From: Candidatus Gallacutalibacter stercoravium
GTDB lineage: Bacteria; Bacillota; Clostridia; Oscillospirales; Acutalibacteraceae
Reading direction: 5' to 3'
Assembly (NCBI GenBank): GCA_018716975.1
Contig: DVJE01000012.1
Location: forward strand, 1-64,000
DNA length: 64,000 nucleotides
Shown: positions 36,291 to 46,107 of the stretch, piece by piece
Layout of the letters: each line of letters opens with the position of its first letter
How positions within the stretch are numbered: position 1 is the first letter of the stretch
Notes under the pieces: model-generated
Told to the model about the DNA's origin: nothing
Database searches by the model: none
The model's input: the letters and a program-made list of their open reading frames with translations, nothing else
Translations under genes and position numbers: made by a program

Positions 36291-38249
36291 CTACTTTTTT
36301 GCTCTATGTATGTCCAGCGAATTGATGATACTCACCAATTTTTCACGCGCTTCTTCCATTGTAATATCCTTAAGCTGCGCTGCAGCCATGGTTTGGTGGC
36401 CGCCGCCGCCCAACTTTTCCATAATCACCTGCACGTTTATCGCACCCAAAGAGCGGGCTGAAATGTTAATTTGCCCTGGCGACGGATACATGACGAAAGA
36501 GGCGTCTACATCTTCAATACCCAACAACTCGTCGGCCGCCTGTGCCGCAGCCACCCGGATATCGGGGCTTTTTTCGTCGGCGCTGGCAATGGCGCAGTTG
36601 TTAAATATCTCTGCGCCGGAAACCATTTGATACTTTGCTTTATAGGTATCGATTGAATTGGAGAACATGCGCTTTACTTCTACCGTATCGGCCCCCTTGC
36701 GGCGCAAGAAGGCCGCCGCTTCAAAGGTGCGCACCCCGGTTTTAAGCACAAAGTTTTTGGTATCCAAGGTAATGCCGGCCAGCAAAGCCTCCGCTTCCAA
36801 GCGGTTTAACGTGCTCTCGCCCAAATATTGCACCAGTTCCGTTACCATTTCGGAGGCGGAGCTGGCATAAGGCTCGTGATAAAAGATAATGGCCCCTTCA
36901 ATATGGTTGACCATCATGCGGTGATGGTCAATTACCACCACGCGCTTTGCTTTTTCATATAGCTCCACACTCTCTACAAAATTCTGAGAATGGGTGTCTA
37001 CAACAATAAGCAGCGAATTATCGGTAATACGCTCTAACGCCTCGCTAGGAGAAAGGAACATACCGTCGCCCGCTTCTTTTTCTACACTCTTAACCAAGGG
37101 AATAGACAAAGTCTGGGCGCGGTCAATCACCACATAAGCGGGCCTTTCTTGCCCCTTGGTTACCGCGCTCCACATACCGATAGAAGCGCCCACACTGTCC
37201 AAATCGGAGTAGCGGTGGCCCATAATAAAAACGCAATCGCTGTCTTTGATATTATTGGACAAGGTAGAGGCGATAACGCGCGTGCGCACCTTATCCCGCT
37301 TTTCTACGCCCTTTGATACGCCGCCGAAAAACTCATAAGCGTCGCCTTGTTTTAACGCCACCTGGTCGCCGCCGCGGCCCAACGCCATATCCAGGGCCTT
37401 GCGCGCCCAAGCTTCGCATTCCCGCAAAGACTTGCCGCCGCGGCCCACGCCGATAGAGATGGTGGCATACCGGCGTTCGTCTAGGCGCACATTGCGTATT
37501 TCATCCAAAATTTGAAACTTTTGCTGCACAAACAGGCGCATATGGCGTTCTTCTACCAGCATCAAATACCGCCCGCTGCTGAGCTTTTTCAAAAAGCCGG
37601 TGGTTTGCCCCGCCCATTTTTGCAACGTATTTTCCACCTGAGCCACAATTTGCGCTTCTTGCCCATCGGTGCAATCCCGCGCCAGTTCCTCCCGGTTGTC
37701 AAACAGAATAAGCAACACAGACGGACGGCTTTCGGTGTATTCAAAAGAGGTTTCTTTATAATAGGTATCTTCAATAAAATATAAGATAACCGCATCCTGC
37801 GACGAAACGCCGAAAACAGTGAAACGCTTTCCGCCGTAAGAAACATCTGCGCCTTTGCGCGTAAGCAGCTGCTGCACCGATTTACCCGAAGAAAACTGAG
37901 TGATAAGCTCCCCTACGCAGCTTTTCCCGTCGCAAACGTCTTGCACAAAAGAAGGGCTGGCCCATACAATATCGCCCCCCTGCCCGGTAATAACAGAAGG
38001 AACCGAAAAGCGCTCCAGTGAATTTTTATCCAACCCCTTAAAGGCCTCGGACGCGCTTTTAAGCACCGTGTTTACATATACGCGAAAGCGCAACACCCCT
38101 GTTAAAACCACGACGATAGCCACCAAGGCTACCAGCAGTTCCAGCGCGAATACACGTTTATCCCAAAACCAGCTGACAGCAGCCATAGCCAGCATAACCG
38201 CCGAAAGAATAAAAAAGATGGGAGACGCGGCCCATATTTTCTTTTTCAT
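36291..38249 (-). CDS. gdpP: c-di-AMP phosphodiesterase GdpP (DHH/DHHA1)
   Basis: 652 residues. Two transmembrane helices (about 8-25 and 32-52), a PAS-like domain, a degenerate GGDEF domain (LGRGGDQVALK region), then DHH with FIMGHRYSDLDSVGAS, IVVDTHSQNF and VIDHHR, and DHHA1 with KLGGGGHQTMAAAQ. It hydrolyses c-di-AMP and so tunes potassium and cell-wall homeostasis. The gene order gdpP-rplI-dnaB is conserved in Firmicutes. All DHH metal ligands are present. Confidence 0.95.
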   Translation of the reverse strand: MKKKIWAASPIFFILSAVMLAMAAVSWFWDKRVFALELLVALVAIVVVLTGVLRFRVYVNTVLKSASEAFKGLDKNSLERFSVPSVITGQGGDIVWASPSFVQDVCDGKSCVGELITQFSSGKSVQQLLTRKGADVSYGGKRFTVFGVSSQDAVILYFIEDTYYKETSFEYTESRPSVLLILFDNREELARDCTDGQEAQIVAQVENTLQKWAGQTTGFLKKLSSGRYLMLVEERHMRLFVQQKFQILDEIRNVRLDERRYATISIGVGRGGKSLRECEAWARKALDMALGRGGDQVALKQGDAYEFFGGVSKGVEKRDKVRTRVIASTLSNNIKDSDCVFIMGHRYSDLDSVGASIGMWSAVTKGQERPAYVVIDRAQTLSIPLVKSVEKEAGDGMFLSPSEALERITDNSLLIVVDTHSQNFVESVELYEKAKRVVVIDHHRMMVNHIEGAIIFYHEPYASSASEMVTELVQYLGESTLNRLEAEALLAGITLDTKNFVLKTGVRTFEAAAFLRRKGADTVEVKRMFSNSIDTYKAKYQMVSGAEIFNNCAIASADEKSPDIRVAAAQAADELLGIEDVDASFVMYPSPGQINISARSLGAINVQVIMEKLGGGGHQTMAAAQLKDITMEEAREKLVSIINSLDIHRAKK

Positions 38250-38311
38250 TCCAAACGCTCACCCCTTTGCGGCCGGCTCATCTACAAAATATTACAGGCG
38301 CATAGACCGGC

Positions 38312-40321
38312 TTAAACCTCCATAATAACCGGAAGAATCATCGGGCTTCTTCTGGTGCGCTCATAAAGCAGGTGAGAAAGCTCGTCTTTCACCTTTGTTT
38401 TGATAACGCCCCACTCCCGCATATTTTGGCTGGCACATTGTTCCAACACCGCCATCACCCTTTGCTTGGCCTCCATCATCAGCGGCTCGCTTTCTCTAAC
38501 GTAAACAAACCCGCGCGATACCACATCTGGGCCGGATAGAACATGGCCGTCTTCAGAATCAATGGTAGCCACCACCACAATCAACCCATCTTCGCCCAAG
38601 TGCTTGCGATCCCGCAGCACAATGCTGCCCACATCGCCAACGCCAATGCCGTCAACCAACACGCGCCCAGCCGGCACGGGGGCCAGTTCTTTCATATAGT
38701 TTTCATTAATTTCCAACACATTGCCGATGTCGCCGATAAAAATGTTGGAATCGGGTATTCCCATAGCCCGCGCCAATTCCGCATGTTTATGCAGATGCTT
38801 TTGCTCGCCGTGCACCGGAATAAAATATTTCGGCTTGGTTAGCCCCTGCATGAGTTTTAACTCCTCTTGGCAGGCGTGGCCCGACACATGCACCTCGTAC
38901 ATCGATTCGTAAATCACCTGGCAGCCGCGCTTCATCAGCTCGTTTACCACGTTGCTTACCATCTTTTCATTGCCGGGGATGGGGTTTGCCGATATGATGA
39001 TAAAATCCCCAGGGCCAACCTCCACCTTGCGGTGATCGCTATTCGCCATACGCGATAGGGCCGAAAGCGGCTCCCCCTGGCTGCCCGTGGTGATGAGCAC
39101 TACCTTTTCTTTCGGGTAACGGTTGAGCAGGTCAATATCGATGATAACCCCCTCAGGCACATCCAAATAGCCCAGCTCTTGCGCTATTGTAACATAGTTT
39201 ATCATACTGCGGCCAGAAAAAGCCACCTTGCGCCCATAATGCAGGGCGCAATTGATAATTAACTGAATCCGGCTGATGTTGGAAGCAAACGAAGCGATAA
39301 TAATGCGGCTGTTCTCCGCCCGTTGAAACAGGGTTTCAAACGAGGAATTGAGCTTGTGCTCTGTCATGGTGTAGCCGGGGCGCTCCGCGTTGGTGGAATC
39401 GGCCATCAGCGCCAGCACACCTTGGCGACCCAGCTCGGCAAAGCGGCCCAAATCGATCATTTCGTTTTGCACCGGGGTGCAGTCTATTTTAAAATCTCCT
39501 GTATGCACCACTGTGCCCGCCGGGGAATGAATGGCTACAGCCACCGCATCAGGGATAGAGTGATTTACATGGATAAGCTCCACGTCCATGCAGCCAAACT
39601 GAATATGGCCGCCGGGCTGCACCTCAATCAATTTGGCGCGGTTGAGCAGGTTGTGCTCACGCAGCTTGCTGCTGATTAGGCCCAAAGTGAGCCGGGTGCC
39701 GTAAATGGGCAGGTTCACAGATTTTAACAAAAACGGCAATCCGCCAATGTGATCCTCATGCCCGTGGGTAACAACAATCCCCCGAATACGATCTTTGTTG
39801 CGCTCCACATACGAAAAATCTGGTATCACTAAATCGATGCCCAACATATCGTCGTTAGGAAAGGTCATGCCGCAATCCAGCAAAAACATATCTTCCCCAC
39901 ACTCAAAAAGGGTCATATTTTTGCCTATTTCGTTCAGACCACCCAAAAAAATGGCTTTAATCGAGGGCTTTTCCACCTTAGCCGCGCGGGATGTTCTTTT
40001 TACGCTGCGTTGCTGCCCGTTTTTCCCGGCGCTCTGACTTTGCCTGGGAGCCTTTGCCGTTTCTGCCTTGGTAGGCTTTGCAGCCTGCTTGGCCGCCTTT
40101 GCAGGTTTTTCTTCGGCTCTTTTCTGCGTGGCCTGTGCGCCCCGTCTGGGGGTAATCTTTTCAAACAGCCGCGGCGCTCGTTTTTCTTGATTGACCGCCG
40201 GAGGATCTATCGCGCCCGAAAGAGGCTGATCTGTTTGGCGGAGGCGAACCTGCCTGCTGTTTGCCCTTTTATTTTCTTTGGGTTGTTGCCCTGCATTCTT
40301 TTTTTCTGTTTCTGATGCCAC
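38312..40321 (-). CDS. rnj: Ribonuclease J with long basic N-terminal extension
   Basis: 669 residues from the GTG at 40321 (GGGAGG 7 nt upstream); longer frames run into the promoter region. Residues 1 to about 115 are a K/A/Q/R-rich, probably disordered tail without homology. Then comes the metallo-beta-lactamase/beta-CASP core with THGHEDHIGGLPFLL, HTGDFKID, MADSTNAE, TTGSQGEPLSAL and PVHGEQKHL. It is a 5'-3' exo- and endonuclease for mRNA and rRNA. The usual RNase J length is about 555 residues, so the tail is the odd part. Confidence 0.93.
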   Translation of the reverse strand: MASETEKKNAGQQPKENKRANSRQVRLRQTDQPLSGAIDPPAVNQEKRAPRLFEKITPRRGAQATQKRAEEKPAKAAKQAAKPTKAETAKAPRQSQSAGKNGQQRSVKRTSRAAKVEKPSIKAIFLGGLNEIGKNMTLFECGEDMFLLDCGMTFPNDDMLGIDLVIPDFSYVERNKDRIRGIVVTHGHEDHIGGLPFLLKSVNLPIYGTRLTLGLISSKLREHNLLNRAKLIEVQPGGHIQFGCMDVELIHVNHSIPDAVAVAIHSPAGTVVHTGDFKIDCTPVQNEMIDLGRFAELGRQGVLALMADSTNAERPGYTMTEHKLNSSFETLFQRAENSRIIIASFASNISRIQLIINCALHYGRKVAFSGRSMINYVTIAQELGYLDVPEGVIIDIDLLNRYPKEKVVLITTGSQGEPLSALSRMANSDHRKVEVGPGDFIIISANPIPGNEKMVSNVVNELMKRGCQVIYESMYEVHVSGHACQEELKLMQGLTKPKYFIPVHGEQKHLHKHAELARAMGIPDSNIFIGDIGNVLEINENYMKELAPVPAGRVLVDGIGVGDVGSIVLRDRKHLGEDGLIVVVATIDSEDGHVLSGPDVVSRGFVYVRESEPLMMEAKQRVMAVLEQCASQNMREWGVIKTKVKDELSHLLYERTRRSPMILPVIMEV

Positions 40322-40445
40322 TAAAAATCCTCCCATCCTTATTTCAGACATCACTCTTTCTGCCCGCACACGATTTGCCTTAGCTGAAGAAAACCGGCGG
40401 CGTGCCTTGCCGAGAAAACGTCTGGGGTTACGTCTACTTTTCTGT

Positions 40446-40626
40446 TTATTTATGACGACGATAAAAACAATAAGAAGATGCAAAAAGCGCAAAAATACCC
40501 GTTATACTGTAAAGCAGCCTGGGCCGCAGCCCCACGCACAACCGCTTTGCACCATAAAAAACAGGAACAACGAGGCCGAAAATGCCGGCAAAACCCGCAA
40601 AAATACCGCTCCTTGATCCCCTATTG
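40446..40626 (-). CDS. Possible small membrane protein upstream of RNase J
   Basis: A frame of about 60 codons ending at 40446 encodes two hydrophobic segments (IFAGFAGIFGLVVPVFYG and LLYSITGIFALFASSYCFY) joined by a basic loop and ending RRHK. It lies between the promoter and rnj. The ATG at 40655 would lie within the -10 box, so the real start must be further in and is unclear (AAGGAG near 40603 without a standard start at proper distance). No family recognised. Confidence 0.3.
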
Positions 40627-40653
40627 AAAAATCCGAACACAAATATTGTCTTC

Positions 40654-40683
40654 ATTGTACCCTTTGTACCGCTTGCTTGTCAA
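40654..40683 (-). promoter_or_regulatory. Promoter of the rnj transcript
   Basis: Minus strand TTGACA (40678-40683), 18-bp spacer, TACAAT (40654-40659). The leader to rnj would be over 300 nt, long enough for regulation. Confidence 0.65.
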
Positions 40684-40977
40684 GTCAAGGTGACGGGGCC
40701 GCTCCACACGCTAATCCCGCTGTATGATATTTCCTTATTCTTTACCAACACCGCTTAAATTATCAATTATCCAAACTTTTCGTCTTTGCATCAAGCAAAA
40801 TGGGGCGAAACGAACCCGGCTCAACGGTAAACATGCAGCAAAAATACAGCAGCCCGGTAATGTGGGAAAAAATTGCATCTGCGCGCCGGCCCTGTTATAA
40901 TGGAGCTTGTTCCCTCCCCCGCAATCGGGCTTATTGCCGGTGCGGTGGGTTTCCCTCATTCTATAGGAGGATATGGT

Positions 40978-41421
40978 ATGAAACAGGTCGAAATTTTTAC
41001 CGACGGGGCCTGCCAAGGCAACCCCGGCCCCGGCGGTTGGGGCGCTATTTTGCGCTTTCAGGGGCACGAAAAAGAAATATCCGGCGGATGCGCGCAAACC
41101 ACCAACAACCGCATGGAGCTCACCGGCGTTATTGAGGCGCTGCGTTTGTTAAAGGAACCCTGCGCCGTTACCCTTTACAGCGATTCACAGTATGTTTGCA
41201 ACGCGTTGAGTAAAGGTTGGGCCAAAAAATGGCGGCAAAACGGCTGGATGCGCAATGCTAAAGAGCCCGCCCTAAACCCCGAACTTTGGGAGGAGCTGCT
41301 TCGCCTGACCGAAATTCACCAAGTAACCGTAGTGTGGGTGAAGGGCCACGCCGGCCATCCGGAAAATGAGCGCTGCGATAAGCTGGCCGTTGCGGCGGCG
41401 GAGCGCTGCAAGCAGCCTTAA
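40978..41421 (+). CDS. rnhA: Ribonuclease HI
   Basis: 147 residues from the ATG at 40978 (AGGAGG 7 nt upstream). The four acidic residues are visible in [38 protein letters not shown] and [11 protein letters not shown]. It cleaves RNA in RNA-DNA hybrids. It starts a rightward four-gene run with cysteine desulfurase and two flavoproteins. Confidence 0.96.
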   Translation: MKQVEIFTDGACQGNPGPGGWGAILRFQGHEKEISGGCAQTTNNRMELTGVIEALRLLKEPCAVTLYSDSQYVCNALSKGWAKKWRQNGWMRNAKEPALNPELWEELLRLTEIHQVTVVWVKGHAGHPENERCDKLAVAAAERCKQP

Positions 41422-41473
41422 CAATGCGCATTGCGCCACCGATCCCACAAAAACTTTGAAAGGGGGCGTAGGG

Positions 41474-42631
41474 TTGAATACGCCGCAACGTTTTATTTAT
41501 GCCGATAACGCCGCCACCACGCCGGTGTCTTCTGCGGTTTTGCAGGCCATGCTCCCCTATTTTTGCGAGCAGTTCGGCAATCCATCCGCTATCTATTCGG
41601 CGGGGGTGCGCGCCAAACGGGCCGTGGAACAAGCGCGAGCGGATATTGCCGCCTGCTTGGGCGCTCAACCGGAAGAAATCTTTTTCACCTCCGGCGGCAG
41701 CGAATCCGATAATTGGGCCATCAAGGGGGTGGCCCGCCGGCTGGCAGAGCAGGGTAAAAAGCACTTGGTTACCAGCAAATTTGAACATCACGCTGTGCTG
41801 CACGCTATGCGTGCGTTGGAGCAAGAGGGTTTTTCCATTACTTATTTGCAGGTGCACGAAAACGGCCTGGTGCGCCCGGAGGAACTGGCCGCCGCCCTGC
41901 GGCCGGATACCGCTTTGTGCTCTGTGATGTACGCCAATCATGAGATCGGCACCATTCAGCCCATAGCACAACTGGGCGCTATTTGCCGGCAACGAGGGGT
42001 GCTGTTCCACACCGACGCCGTGCAGGCTGTGGGGCAGGTAGAAATCGATGTGCAAGAACAAAACATCGATCTGCTTTCTTTTACCGGCCACAAGTTGCAC
42101 GGGCCTAAGGGCTGCGGCGGCCTTTATATCCGCCGTGGTGTGGCGCTGCAAAACCTGATTGACGGCGGCGGGCAAGAAATGGGCCGCCGGGCGGGCACAG
42201 AAAATACCGCAGGTATCGTCGGGTTAGCTGCCGCCGTCGCCGCGGCCTGCTCCAACATTGCAGCCAAAGCCGAGCAGGTATCCGCACTACGCAACCGGTT
42301 AATCGACGGGTTGCGCGATTTGCCAGACGTGCGCCTAAACGGGGACTTAATCCACCGCCTGCCGGGCAATGTAAACGTCTGTTTTTCAGGCATAGATGGA
42401 GAAGCGTTGGCGCTCATGCTGGATCTGCGTGGCATTTGCGCCTCTTCCGGCTCGGCGTGCACCACCGGTTCGAACCAACCCAGCCATGTGCTGCTGGCGT
42501 TGGGGGTGCCGCCTGCACTTGCGCGCGGAGCGCTGCGCCTTACCTTGAGCAACCAAAACACACAAGAAGACGTTGATGAAATCCTTCGCGTTTTGCCTGA
42601 TATCATCCATCAATTGCGCAGTATGCCCTAA
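41474..42631 (+). CDS. Cysteine desulfurase (NifS/IscS family)
   Basis: 385 residues from the TTG at 41474 (GGGGG 7 nt upstream). IYADNAATTPVS at the start, the PLP lysine in SFTGHKLHGPKG and the persulfide cysteine in CASSGSACTTGS are present. It moves sulfur from cysteine to iron-sulfur cluster or tRNA-thiolation acceptors. No iscU or mnmA lies next to it, so the acceptor is open. Confidence 0.92.
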   Translation: MNTPQRFIYADNAATTPVSSAVLQAMLPYFCEQFGNPSAIYSAGVRAKRAVEQARADIAACLGAQPEEIFFTSGGSESDNWAIKGVARRLAEQGKKHLVTSKFEHHAVLHAMRALEQEGFSITYLQVHENGLVRPEELAAALRPDTALCSVMYANHEIGTIQPIAQLGAICRQRGVLFHTDAVQAVGQVEIDVQEQNIDLLSFTGHKLHGPKGCGGLYIRRGVALQNLIDGGGQEMGRRAGTENTAGIVGLAAAVAAACSNIAAKAEQVSALRNRLIDGLRDLPDVRLNGDLIHRLPGNVNVCFSGIDGEALALMLDLRGICASSGSACTTGSNQPSHVLLALGVPPALARGALRLTLSNQNTQEDVDEILRVLPDIIHQLRSMP

Positions 42632-42731
42632 TGGGCAGCAAGGCTGGCCCCGTTTACCAAAGGCAGCGGGCGGGGAAAGCTGCAAGCAAAAAATACCGCT
42701 GCGGCTACTTGCTAAAAAGGAGGCGTTGCCT

Positions 42732-44060
42732 GTGCACCACCCGCAAAACGCCGCGGATATCGTCGTGATCGGCGGCGGCCCGGCCGGCATGGCGGCGGCT
42801 ATCGCCGCTGCACGGGAGTTGCAAAAAAGCGGTCAAAAGGGCCGCGTGCTGTTGTTGGAGCAAGGGCCCCGCGTGGGCAAAAAGTTGCTATCCACCGGCA
42901 ACGGCAGGTGCAACCTAACCAATCGCAGCATTTCTGCTAAAAACTATCACAGCTCCGGCGCGGTGGCCGCCGGGCGCCTGGCGCAGCGGTTTGACGCCCG
43001 CTATATTGAAAACTTTTTCGCTTCTTTAGGCCTTATATGCCGCACAGAAAGCGAAGGTAGGGTTTACCCCTATTGCGGGCAGGCTTCTGCTGTGCTGGAC
43101 GCCCTGCGCCTGGAACTGGACAGGCTGGGAGTAGAATGCCGAACCGGATGCCGGGTCAGCGGCCTGCAAACCAAGCGCGGCGGTTTTTTCGTAACCACAT
43201 CAGAGCCGCCGCTGTTTTGCCGCAGGTTGATTGTTGCCGCAGGCGGGCGGGCCGCGCCCTCTTCCGGCTCTGACGGCAGCTTATTTCCTTTGCTAAAAAA
43301 ACTAGGCCACAGCTGCACGCCTCTATTCCCCGCTCTGGGACCTGTAAAGACCGATCCCAACCTAACGCGCCCGCTTAAGGGGCTTCGTTGTGTGGGGCAG
43401 GTTTCTTTCATCGCCGGCAAACGGGCGGTGCGGCGGGAAAGCGGCGAAATCCAGTTTGGCGATCAGGGGCTTTCGGGAATCTGTTTATTTCAACTTTCCC
43501 GCTTGGCGGGGGAATTTATTACCCAAAAAACAGCCGGCGGCGCCCCCTGCCCACAAGCCGCTGTTTCTTTGGATTTGGCGCCGGAATACACCTCCATGCA
43601 GCTAACCGCCGTTTTGCAGCGGCAAGCGCGCATCCGCGGTGCGCTGCCCTGCGGGGAACTTTTTACCGGTTTTTTAGCCAAAAGGATTGGGCAAACCCTT
43701 TGCAAGCTGGCGGGCTTGCCTTTGACGCGGCCCTGCCAACAGTTGGCAGAGGGCGATATCGTTCGATTGGCCGGGCTTGTTAAGGATTGGCGCTTTCCTA
43801 TCACCGGCGTATGTTCTTTTGATAACGCCCAAGTAACGGCGGGCGGCCTGCCCGCCGCAGAGTTTTGCTTTGAAACTCTGGCCTCCCGCCGTGTTCCCCA
43901 CCTTTACGCCGCCGGCGAGGTGCTGGATGTGGACGGCGACTGCGGAGGATACAACCTGCACTGGGCCTGGATTTCCGGCCTATTGGCCGGACAAAGCGCC
44001 GCGCAAAGCCTATTTAGCCATCAAACGTCAAAGGAGGAACGCTATGATTCGCGTGTTTGA
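42732..44060 (+). CDS. HI0933-like (BaiN/YhiN-type) FAD flavoprotein
   Basis: 442 residues from the GTG at 42732 with GGAGG 8 nt upstream. The FAD-binding Rossmann motif is VVIGGGPAGMAAAIAA (about 11-26), with the family marker STGNGRCNLTN and the C-terminal LYAAGEVLDVDGDCGGYN. Members are annotated as aminoacetone oxidases or as BaiN-like reductases; the true reaction is unclear. The stop overlaps the next start by 17 bp. Confidence 0.88.
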   Translation: MHHPQNAADIVVIGGGPAGMAAAIAAARELQKSGQKGRVLLLEQGPRVGKKLLSTGNGRCNLTNRSISAKNYHSSGAVAAGRLAQRFDARYIENFFASLGLICRTESEGRVYPYCGQASAVLDALRLELDRLGVECRTGCRVSGLQTKRGGFFVTTSEPPLFCRRLIVAAGGRAAPSSGSDGSLFPLLKKLGHSCTPLFPALGPVKTDPNLTRPLKGLRCVGQVSFIAGKRAVRRESGEIQFGDQGLSGICLFQLSRLAGEFITQKTAGGAPCPQAAVSLDLAPEYTSMQLTAVLQRQARIRGALPCGELFTGFLAKRIGQTLCKLAGLPLTRPCQQLAEGDIVRLAGLVKDWRFPITGVCSFDNAQVTAGGLPAAEFCFETLASRRVPHLYAAGEVLDVDGDCGGYNLHWAWISGLLAGQSAAQSLFSHQTSKEERYDSRV

Positions 44061-45675
44061 TATTCCTTTGCCGCTGGTATTCTCACAAGAGCAGCTAAAG
44101 CACGCCGCCGCACAGCGTTTGGCCGTGCGGCCCGATGCGATTGCAAAGATTGCGCTGCACCGCCTTTCGGTGGATGCCCGCAAAAAGGATCTCATTCAAT
44201 TTATTTGCGCCGCCGATGTTACGCTACATACCGACGAAGAGCAGGTTTACCACCGGCTTATGGCCACCAAAAAAGGCGGGCAAAACGGCAAAAAGAAGGT
44301 TGAGCTGGTTAAGCCCTATGAATACATCCTGCCCAAAACGGCGCCTTTGCCCCAACGGCCCGTCGTGATCGGCTGCGGGCCGGCGGGTTTGTTCGCCGCA
44401 CTGGTGTTGGCCCAAGCCGGCCAGCGCCCCCTTGTGCTGGAGCGCGGCAGGGATGTGGATCGCCGCACGCGGGATATCAATCGCTTTTGGCAGGACGGCA
44501 CGCTGGATACCCGCTCCAATGTGCAGTTTGGCGAAGGCGGGGCAGGCGCTTTTTCCGACGGCAAGCTCAACACCGGTATAAAAGACAGCCGCTGCCGCAA
44601 GGTTTTAGAAGAGCTGGTGCGCGCCGGCGCGCCGGAGGAGATCCTATACCGCGCCAAGCCGCATGTGGGCACCGATTTGCTGCGCAATGTGGTTAAAAAT
44701 TTACGCGGTGAAATTCAACGCTTGGGCGGCGAGGTGCTGTTTGAAACCCAGGTGGTGGGCCTGCTGCGCGACGCCAAAGGGCTGTGCGGCCTAGAGATAA
44801 AAGGGCCGCAGGGTCAACAGATCTTAGATACGCGGCACGCTGTGCTGGCCATAGGCCACAGCGCCCGCGATACCTTTGCTATGCTGCACGACAGCCACAT
44901 CCTAATGGAACAAAAACCCTTTGCCGTTGGGGTGCGCATCGAGCATCTGCAAAGCAATATCGACAAGGCGCAATACGGCCGCTTTGCCGGGCACCCTTCG
45001 CTGGGAGCGGCTGATTACAAATTAGCCGTGCATTTGCGTGACGGCCGGGGCGTATACACCTTTTGCATGTGCCCCGGGGGGTATGTTGTGGCGGCGGCTT
45101 CTGAAATGGGCCATTTGGTAACCAACGGCATGAGCCAACATGCCCGCGATGGGCAAAACGCCAACAGCGCCCTGCTGGCTGGCGTAGACGCCCGGGATTT
45201 TGGCAGCGATCATCCCTTAGCGGGCGTAAAATTCCAGCGCAGCTTAGAGCAATCGGCTTTTCTATTGGGGGGAGGCGGTTACCGCGCCCCGGTGCAGCGT
45301 TTAGAAGACTTTTTGAACCACCGTGCCAGCACCGCGCTGGGCGAAGTAACACCCACCTACAAACCGGGCTATACCCTGTGTAATCTTTGGCAATGCTTGC
45401 CTTTTCCTATTGCACAAGCGCTGTCGCAAGGAGTTGTAATGCTGGCGCGCCGCCTGCGCGGCTTTGCCCATCCCGACGCGGTGCTCACTGGGGTGGAAAG
45501 CCGCAGTTCTTCCCCTGTGCGCATCCTGCGGGATTTCTCTTTTCAGTCCTCCGTATTGCCGGGGCTATACCCTTGCGGGGAGGGCGCGGGTTATGCCGGC
45601 GGCATTGTATCCGCCGCAGTAGACGGCATCCGCTGCGCCGAAGCGGTGCTGCAAAACGGAACGGGTGTTGTGTAA
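44044..45675 (+). CDS. FAD-dependent dehydrogenase, COG2509 type
   Basis: 543 residues from the ATG at 44044 (AAAGGAGG 6 nt upstream). An N-terminal RNA-binding-like domain (1-90, HRLSVDARKKD) precedes the FAD domain with VVIGCGPAGLFAALVLA (about 100-116), FGEGGAGAFSDGKLNTG and the C-terminal GEGAGYAGGIVSAAVDG. The family is widespread in Firmicutes and uncharacterised. It is coupled to the previous flavoprotein gene. Confidence 0.87.
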   Translation: MIRVFDIPLPLVFSQEQLKHAAAQRLAVRPDAIAKIALHRLSVDARKKDLIQFICAADVTLHTDEEQVYHRLMATKKGGQNGKKKVELVKPYEYILPKTAPLPQRPVVIGCGPAGLFAALVLAQAGQRPLVLERGRDVDRRTRDINRFWQDGTLDTRSNVQFGEGGAGAFSDGKLNTGIKDSRCRKVLEELVRAGAPEEILYRAKPHVGTDLLRNVVKNLRGEIQRLGGEVLFETQVVGLLRDAKGLCGLEIKGPQGQQILDTRHAVLAIGHSARDTFAMLHDSHILMEQKPFAVGVRIEHLQSNIDKAQYGRFAGHPSLGAADYKLAVHLRDGRGVYTFCMCPGGYVVAAASEMGHLVTNGMSQHARDGQNANSALLAGVDARDFGSDHPLAGVKFQRSLEQSAFLLGGGGYRAPVQRLEDFLNHRASTALGEVTPTYKPGYTLCNLWQCLPFPIAQALSQGVVMLARRLRGFAHPDAVLTGVESRSSSPVRILRDFSFQSSVLPGLYPCGEGAGYAGGIVSAAVDGIRCAEAVLQNGTGVV

Positions 45676-45791
45676 AAGACGGATAAAAAGGGGCGCATAC
45701 ATGACTGGCAGGCTGCCCGGCTGTGCCTGCGTCTGGCCTAATGAAACAAATAACGGGCGCATTGTCCTTCGAACGGCTCAAATGCTTAAAC

Positions 45792-45810
45792 CGTTCAAAC
45801 CGTTTGAACG
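45792..45810. promoter_or_regulatory. Perfect 19-bp palindrome in an intergenic region
   Basis: CGTTCAAAC-C-GTTTGAACG is an exact inverted repeat with a one-base centre, and a related half (GAACGGCTCAAA) lies 18 bp earlier. It sits between the COG2509 gene and eutH, outside any gene. An operator for a dimeric regulator is possible. Confidence 0.4.
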
Positions 45811-45898
45811 ATTCCAGTACGGCACCAAATAACGCCGTTGCTATGCCTTTTGCACCGGCCGGATTGTTCGGCGCAAAAGGAAAAAACGTATAGCAAGT

Positions 45899-45941
45899 TT
45901 TGCCAAGAAAGAGCCGCCGGCTTTTTCTTGGCAAATTTTTT
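45899..45941 (+). terminator. Terminator of the rnhA-to-COG2509 operon
   Basis: TTTGCCAAGAAA pairs with TTTCTTGGCAAA (45899-45910, 45924-45935) around an inner GCCG/CGGC, then T6. Another hairpin, CCTTTTGC/GCAAAAGG, lies at 45846-45880. The rest of 45676-46107 shows no gene. Confidence 0.8.
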
Positions 45942-46107
45942 ATGCACAACAATATCTGCCCATGTAAACCCTACAAAAAGAAAACGTATGCGCACAGGCA
46001 CAAGTCCTATTATTTTTGCATTGCTTTCCAAAAACGTGCGATCTTCTTCCGGCTATTACGCCGTCAAACTTATCAGCCGTAAAAAGAGAATATGCGCCTT
46101 CTAAAAA

